This document shows, piece after piece, positions 5,483-8,749 of a stretch of 8,749 nt of DNA. Every line of letters begins with the position of its first letter. The first letter of the stretch is position 1. This stretch comes from Chitinophagales bacterium. Lineage in GTDB: Bacteria; Bacteroidota; Bacteroidia; Chitinophagales; UBA2359. A model generated the notes under the pieces. That model did not search any database and had not been told where the DNA came from. It worked only from the letters and a program-made list of their open reading frames with translations. Made by a program: the position numbers and the translations under genes. The stretch spans positions 1-8,749 of the forward strand of contig JAHDDN010000222.1 of assembly GCA_020629335.1 (NCBI GenBank), read 5' to 3'.

Positions 5483-5542
5483 ATGTAAGTGAAATTAAGA
5501 TTATAATAATCACATATTTTTTCACAAACAAAAATTATAAGA

Positions 5543-5890
5543 ATGAAAGATTTTATGTTAATTTTCTTAGGACCAGATTATGGTGAATTAGGTTTATCTC
5601 CTGAACAGATGCAGGAAAGAATGGGCAAATGGTTTGCTTGGAATACAAAAATGACAGAAGCAGGTGTGGTCAAAACAGGAGATGCACTAGTACCTGGTGG
5701 CAAGCGAGTAACAGGCGAAAATAGAACGGTTACTGATGGGCCATTTGTAGAGAGCAAAGAACTGATAGGTGGTTACTACATTGTACAAGCCAAAGATTAT
5801 GATGGAGCCATTCAGATAGCTCAAGATTTTCCAGATTATGATTTAGGCGGTACCGTTGAGATTAGAGAAGTAATGGTTTTTAATCAATAG
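5543..5890 (+). CDS. DGPF/YCII-related domain protein, partner of the ECF sigma factor
   Basis: A 115-residue single-domain protein of the YCII-related ferredoxin-like alpha/beta fold. The defining DGPF motif is at 65-68 in VTDGPFVESKELIGGYYIV, and the N-terminal strand MKDFMLIFLGPDY is typical. Its length matches the family. No membrane segment or signal peptide is seen, so it is cytoplasmic. The stop is 6 bases before the ATG of the sigma factor, so the two are surely co-transcribed. This gene order is the known ECF42 arrangement, in which DGPF proteins replace an anti-sigma factor in the neighbourhood. Their biochemical activity is not established; a sensing or enzymatic role is inference. 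The ATG follows an A-rich stretch with no clear Shine-Dalgarno. Confidence 0.92.
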   Translation: MKDFMLIFLGPDYGELGLSPEQMQERMGKWFAWNTKMTEAGVVKTGDALVPGGKRVTGENRTVTDGPFVESKELIGGYYIVQAKDYDGAIQIAQDFPDYDLGGTVEIREVMVFNQ

Positions 5891-5896
5891 AAACTA

Positions 5897-7135
5897 ATGG
5901 ATAATCAAATGATCGATCATCTTTTCAGGCATCAGTTTGGAAAGATGGTCGCTATCCTTACGAGGATATTCGGCTTTGAACACTTACAGACGATTGAAGA
6001 TGCAGTGCAAGACACTTTTGTACAAGCATTGAAAGCTTGGCGCACAAAAATGCCTGAAAATCCAGAGGCATGGCTTACAGCTTCAGCGAAAAATCGCGTC
6101 ATTGACATCTTCAGAAAAATAAATAAAGATCAAGCGAGGGAGCTACAATTTGAATCTGGGCCTGCCAGTTTTCGGATCTCTGAAATGTTCTTAGAATCTG
6201 AAATTGAAGATAGTCAATTAAGAATGATCTTTAAGGCATGTCATCCAGCATTAGATCCCAAAGAACAAATAGCATTTTCTTTACGAGCTATTTCTGGATT
6301 CAGTACCTCTGAAATTGCAAGTGCATTATTGGTCAAAGAAGAGACCATCAAAAAACGTTTGCAAAGAGCTAAGAAGAATATTATTGCTAAGGATCTTTCC
6401 TTCGAAATCCCAATGGGAAAAGAATTGATCACAAGAATGGATAGGGTTTTAGAAGTGATTTATGTAATCTTTAATGAAGGATTTCACTCTAATAAAAAAG
6501 CCATCCTTATTCGTAAAGATTTATGTGGTGAAGCTATGCGCCTTTGTAAAATGTTACTCAAAAAAGAGTCTTTAAGAAGTCCGAAAGTTTATGCCCTTTT
6601 TGCGCTTATGTGTTTTCATTCGGCTCGTTTAGAAAGTAGGGTAAATGCTAATAATGAAATCATTGATATTCGCAATCAAGATCGTTCGCTTTGGCACTTT
6701 CCGCTCCTGGCATTGGGAAGTGATGCGATGAATAAAGCGGTAGAAAATAATGCTACTCTAACAAGCTACCACTATGAAGCAGCGATTGCGGCGGAGCATT
6801 TGAGAGCCTCCACCTTTGAAGAAACCAATTGGAAGGTGATTTTGGAATGGTACACTCAATTAAATGAATTGCAATCCTCCCCTAATACCCAATTGAGTAT
6901 TGCCATTGTTCATTTGCAGTTAAATGAGTTAGCAGAAGCCAAGCAGATTTTAGACGCTCTCGATGCGAAAGACTTTGCGAAGCGAGTTTATCTTTATTAT
7001 AGCACGATTTCTGAGTATTATCAATTAATGGATGATAAGGCCATGGCATTAACTTATCTCGATCAAGCCTTGGCAATAGTCAATAATGAATCTGAAAAAA
7101 CATACTTAGAAGCTAAAAGACTAAAGTTGCTTTGA
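5897..7135 (+). CDS. ECF RNA polymerase sigma factor with C-terminal TPR-like extension (ECF42 type)
   Basis: A 412-residue sigma-70-family regulator, about twice the size of a plain ECF sigma factor. Region sigma-2 is at about 8-75 (IEDAVQDTFVQALKAW at 33-48, PEAWLTASAKNRVIDIFRK at 56-74). Region sigma-4 is at about 104-160, with a helix-turn-helix around GFSTSEIASALLVKEETIKK (134-153). The remaining 250 residues form an all-helical extension. It opens with IFNEGFHS (191-198), the NEG motif characteristic of this group, and ends with TPR-like helices (about 330-400). It is the second gene of an operon with the DGPF protein, 6 bases apart. No membrane anti-sigma factor is present, as expected for the group, where the C-terminal extension is thought to be needed for activity. 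Targets are unknown; self-regulation through the candidate promoter at 5455-5482 is inference. Confidence 0.94.
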   Translation: MDNQMIDHLFRHQFGKMVAILTRIFGFEHLQTIEDAVQDTFVQALKAWRTKMPENPEAWLTASAKNRVIDIFRKINKDQARELQFESGPASFRISEMFLESEIEDSQLRMIFKACHPALDPKEQIAFSLRAISGFSTSEIASALLVKEETIKKRLQRAKKNIIAKDLSFEIPMGKELITRMDRVLEVIYVIFNEGFHSNKKAILIRKDLCGEAMRLCKMLLKKESLRSPKVYALFALMCFHSARLESRVNANNEIIDIRNQDRSLWHFPLLALGSDAMNKAVENNATLTSYHYEAAIAAEHLRASTFEETNWKVILEWYTQLNELQSSPNTQLSIAIVHLQLNELAEAKQILDALDAKDFAKRVYLYYSTISEYYQLMDDKAMALTYLDQALAIVNNESEKTYLEAKRLKLL

Positions 7136-7255
7136 AATATTACTTCAAGTAAAAGCCCCCTATCCGACAATCAACCTCAATCGAAATCCTTTCCCTTGCA
7201 TAATTAATCAAAAAAACTTATGTTACATGAATTAATATAAAGTCAATATATTCCC

Positions 7256-8656
7256 ATGCTCATCATCATCAGCGATTTACATCTAACAGACGCCAGTACA
7301 GGTAATACCATTGGCGCTTCTGCTTTTAAAATATTCAAGAAACGGATTGAAGAATCCGTCTATAAGGCTTCTTATCGATCGGATAAAGTTTATCGTCCCA
7401 TACGAACGGTTGATGTCGTTTTACTAGGAGATATATTTGATATTATTCGTTCAGAAATTTGGTTTGAAAACGATGATATCCGTCCTTGGTCAGACTTCAA
7501 AAATAATCCCAAGGCCATAGAAGTACTTGATAAAATCATAGATGGTATACTTGAAAATAATAAGGATGCTTTTGATATATTAAAAGGCATCACTGGGAAA
7601 TTAGGTAGAGAGCATTGCATTAAGATACCATCAAGTAAAGTGCTCAAAAAGGAAAAGGTCAAGGAGCTTTATGAGCTAAAAAGTCGATGTATTCCAGATG
7701 ACTTGGTGGATGTCAAGGTCAATCTTTATTATATGATTGGCAATCACGATTGGTTCTTTTATTTAGATAATCCCAAACTCAATCCGATCAGAAAAAAAGT
7801 GGTAGATGCATTAGGTCTGAGCAATAAAGCCAATGTGCCTTTCCCTTGGGAGCCATTTGAGGATGCTCGTTTAAATAAAGCCTTAGAAGCTCATCGGGTG
7901 TATGCGTGTCATGGTGATAAGTATGATCCATTCAATTATGATGAAGATCGGCAACAATCTTCTATAGGAGATGCTATTGTGGTGGAGCTAATCAATCGTT
8001 TTCCAAAAGAGGTGAAGGTGAAAATGAGAGGACGTTTGCCTGATGAATTTGTAGAAGGTTTAAAAGAAATTGATAATGTTCGCCCTATCATAAGTGTGCC
8101 TTTTTGGTTAATGGGGCTCTTAGATAATACCATTATAAATGAAAAACAAAAAAAAGAAATTAAGGATATTTGGAATGAGATAGCCAATGATTTTTTACAT
8201 TTAGATTTTGTGCGCTCTAAAGATAAGAGCTTTAGAATTGACTTAGTAGATAAATTGCAAGCAGGTTTATTCTTAAGCAAATTTTTATCGTGGGAAAATA
8301 TGTCGGGTATTGCCAAATTAGTCTTTCAATCATTTAATAATGGAGAAGATCAATTTTATCGACATGCGCTGAGTGAAAATAAGTTTTTATCCAATGAAGC
8401 CAAATATATTGTTTACGGACATACCCATGATTTCGAACTCATTCCATTGAATACCTACCAATCAAAAACAACAGGTTTAGAAGAACAAATTTATATCAAC
8501 ACAGGGACCTGGAAGCCAGTACATAGATTGACAAAACTAAATGAACGTGATAATAAATTTGTCAATTTTGAAGTAATGACTTATTGTGTTTTTTACAAAG
8601 GAGATGAAAGAAAAGGTCGTAACTTTGAGATATGGAATGGTTATTTGGATTATTAA
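7256..8656 (+). CDS. Calcineurin-like metallophosphoesterase, large form
   Basis: A 466-residue protein of the two-metal calcineurin-like phosphoesterase superfamily. All core motifs are present in order: D-x-H in SDLHL (6-10), GDIFD (58-62), GNHDW (162-166), CHGDKYD (218-224) and GHTH (388-391). The protein is longer than the usual 250-300 residues because of two insertions, at about 63-155 and 225-380, both charged and helix-rich, which probably cover the active site. No signal peptide or membrane helix is evident, so it is probably cytoplasmic. The ATG at 7256 puts the first metal motif at residue 6, normal for the family, so the start is credible although there is no Shine-Dalgarno. The 120-base gap from the sigma gene suggests an independent transcript. 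The substrate cannot be deduced: nucleic acid, nucleotide, lipid and phosphoprotein substrates are all known in the superfamily. Confidence 0.9.
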   Translation: MLIIISDLHLTDASTGNTIGASAFKIFKKRIEESVYKASYRSDKVYRPIRTVDVVLLGDIFDIIRSEIWFENDDIRPWSDFKNNPKAIEVLDKIIDGILENNKDAFDILKGITGKLGREHCIKIPSSKVLKKEKVKELYELKSRCIPDDLVDVKVNLYYMIGNHDWFFYLDNPKLNPIRKKVVDALGLSNKANVPFPWEPFEDARLNKALEAHRVYACHGDKYDPFNYDEDRQQSSIGDAIVVELINRFPKEVKVKMRGRLPDEFVEGLKEIDNVRPIISVPFWLMGLLDNTIINEKQKKEIKDIWNEIANDFLHLDFVRSKDKSFRIDLVDKLQAGLFLSKFLSWENMSGIAKLVFQSFNNGEDQFYRHALSENKFLSNEAKYIVYGHTHDFELIPLNTYQSKTTGLEEQIYINTGTWKPVHRLTKLNERDNKFVNFEVMTYCVFYKGDERKGRNFEIWNGYLDY

Positions 8657-8660
8657 TTTG

Positions 8661-8690
8661 GAGGGCGGCTTAATCCTGCTGTCCGCTCTT
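8661..8690. repeat. Imperfect hairpin after the metallophosphoesterase gene
   Basis: GAGGGCGG (8661-8668) pairs with CCGCTCTT (8683-8690), including two G-T wobbles, around a 14-nt loop. It begins 5 bases after the stop codon and could act as a weak terminator, although no T-tract follows. It resembles the minus strand of the hairpin at 5293-5316 (GAGGGCGGAC) and leads directly into the repeat at 8678-8736. Confidence 0.5.
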
Positions 8691-8736
8691 ATGTGGCTAT
8701 TCGGTAGCTATTCCGCTAAGGCGTACTTGTCTTCCA
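8678..8736 (-). repeat. Second copy of the folded repeat, opposite orientation
   Basis: Read on the plus strand, these 59 bases align without gaps to the minus strand of 5259-5201, with 48 identities counted by eye. Shared blocks include TCTTATGTGGCT, TTCGG, GCTA, CTAAG and GTACTTGTCT. Beyond 8736 the similarity fades or the copy runs past the end of the window. The orientation is opposite to the first copy. Confidence 0.8.
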
Positions 8737-8749
8737 CTGCGTGGCAAGC

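Larger units (their letters stand above)
4914..5542. other. 629-bp non-coding region with repeat elements
   Basis: No credible coding frame is seen; the few ATG-started frames are very short. Bases 4914-5120 are AT-rich and should contain the peptide gene promoter; on the minus strand 5062-5056 reads TACTTTG, one base short of a -7 consensus. Bases about 5120-5347 form a folded repeat element, described separately. Bases 5348-5542 are AT-rich, with a perfect palindrome AAAATGCATTTT (5368-5379), a direct repeat TTGAAAATAAA (5353-5363 and 5424-5434) and the presumed promoter of the DGPF/ECF operon. Confidence 0.7.

Noticed and set aside
7936..8316. A 126-codon open frame on the minus strand
   Set aside because: It lies entirely inside the metallophosphoesterase gene, opposite its coding strand, and its Ser/Lys/Phe-rich product resembles no family; the forward gene has all its motifs.

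Overview
The window looks like a piece of a Bacteroidota chromosome, most likely a marine or soil member of the Cytophagales. The reasons are its AT-rich composition, a Bacteroidota-style -7 element (TAnnTTTG) directly in front of a start codon, weak or absent Shine-Dalgarno sequences, a small precursor with a Bacteroidota-type double-glycine leader, and GTAGGGGCG-type intergenic inverted repeats. This placement is inference; no rRNA or marker gene is present.

Layout, left to right. Bases 1-200 hold the probable 3' end of an upstream gene, an imperfect direct repeat and a strong intrinsic terminator. A class I/II PLP-dependent aminotransferase follows (251-1450, +), apparently with almost no 5' leader. 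It converges on a membrane-anchored coiled-coil/von Willebrand A protein (1556-2830, -), with two small inverted repeats between them. The vWA gene is divergent from a membrane-anchored PP2C-type phosphatase (3291-4538, +). Their 460-bp shared upstream region contains a roughly 160-bp imperfect palindrome and a separate hairpin just before the phosphatase. A near-perfect bidirectional terminator separates the phosphatase from a convergent 74-residue double-glycine-leader peptide gene (4689-4913, -). Next is a 629-bp non-coding stretch with a large folded repeat element. Then comes a two-gene operon of a DGPF/YCII-domain protein and an ECF sigma factor with a C-terminal helical extension (5543-7135, +), the recognised ECF42-type arrangement. 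Last is a 466-residue metallophosphoesterase (7256-8656, +), followed by a second, truncated copy of part of the folded repeat.

Functional reading. The vWA/PP2C pair is the most system-like part. The phosphatase should have a cytoplasmic catalytic domain, one membrane helix and a periplasmic TPR-like tail. The vWA protein should have a short cytoplasmic N-terminus, an ExbD/MotB-like helix with a buried Asp, and a long periplasmic coiled coil ending in the vWA domain. They could meet in the periplasm, but no kinase and no ExbB/MotA-like partner is visible, so a complete system cannot be claimed. The DGPF/ECF pair is a known regulatory module without an obvious anti-sigma factor. The double-glycine peptide is an orphan: no peptidase-transporter or modifying enzyme lies beside it. 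The clearest unexplained structure is the set of intergenic palindromic elements.
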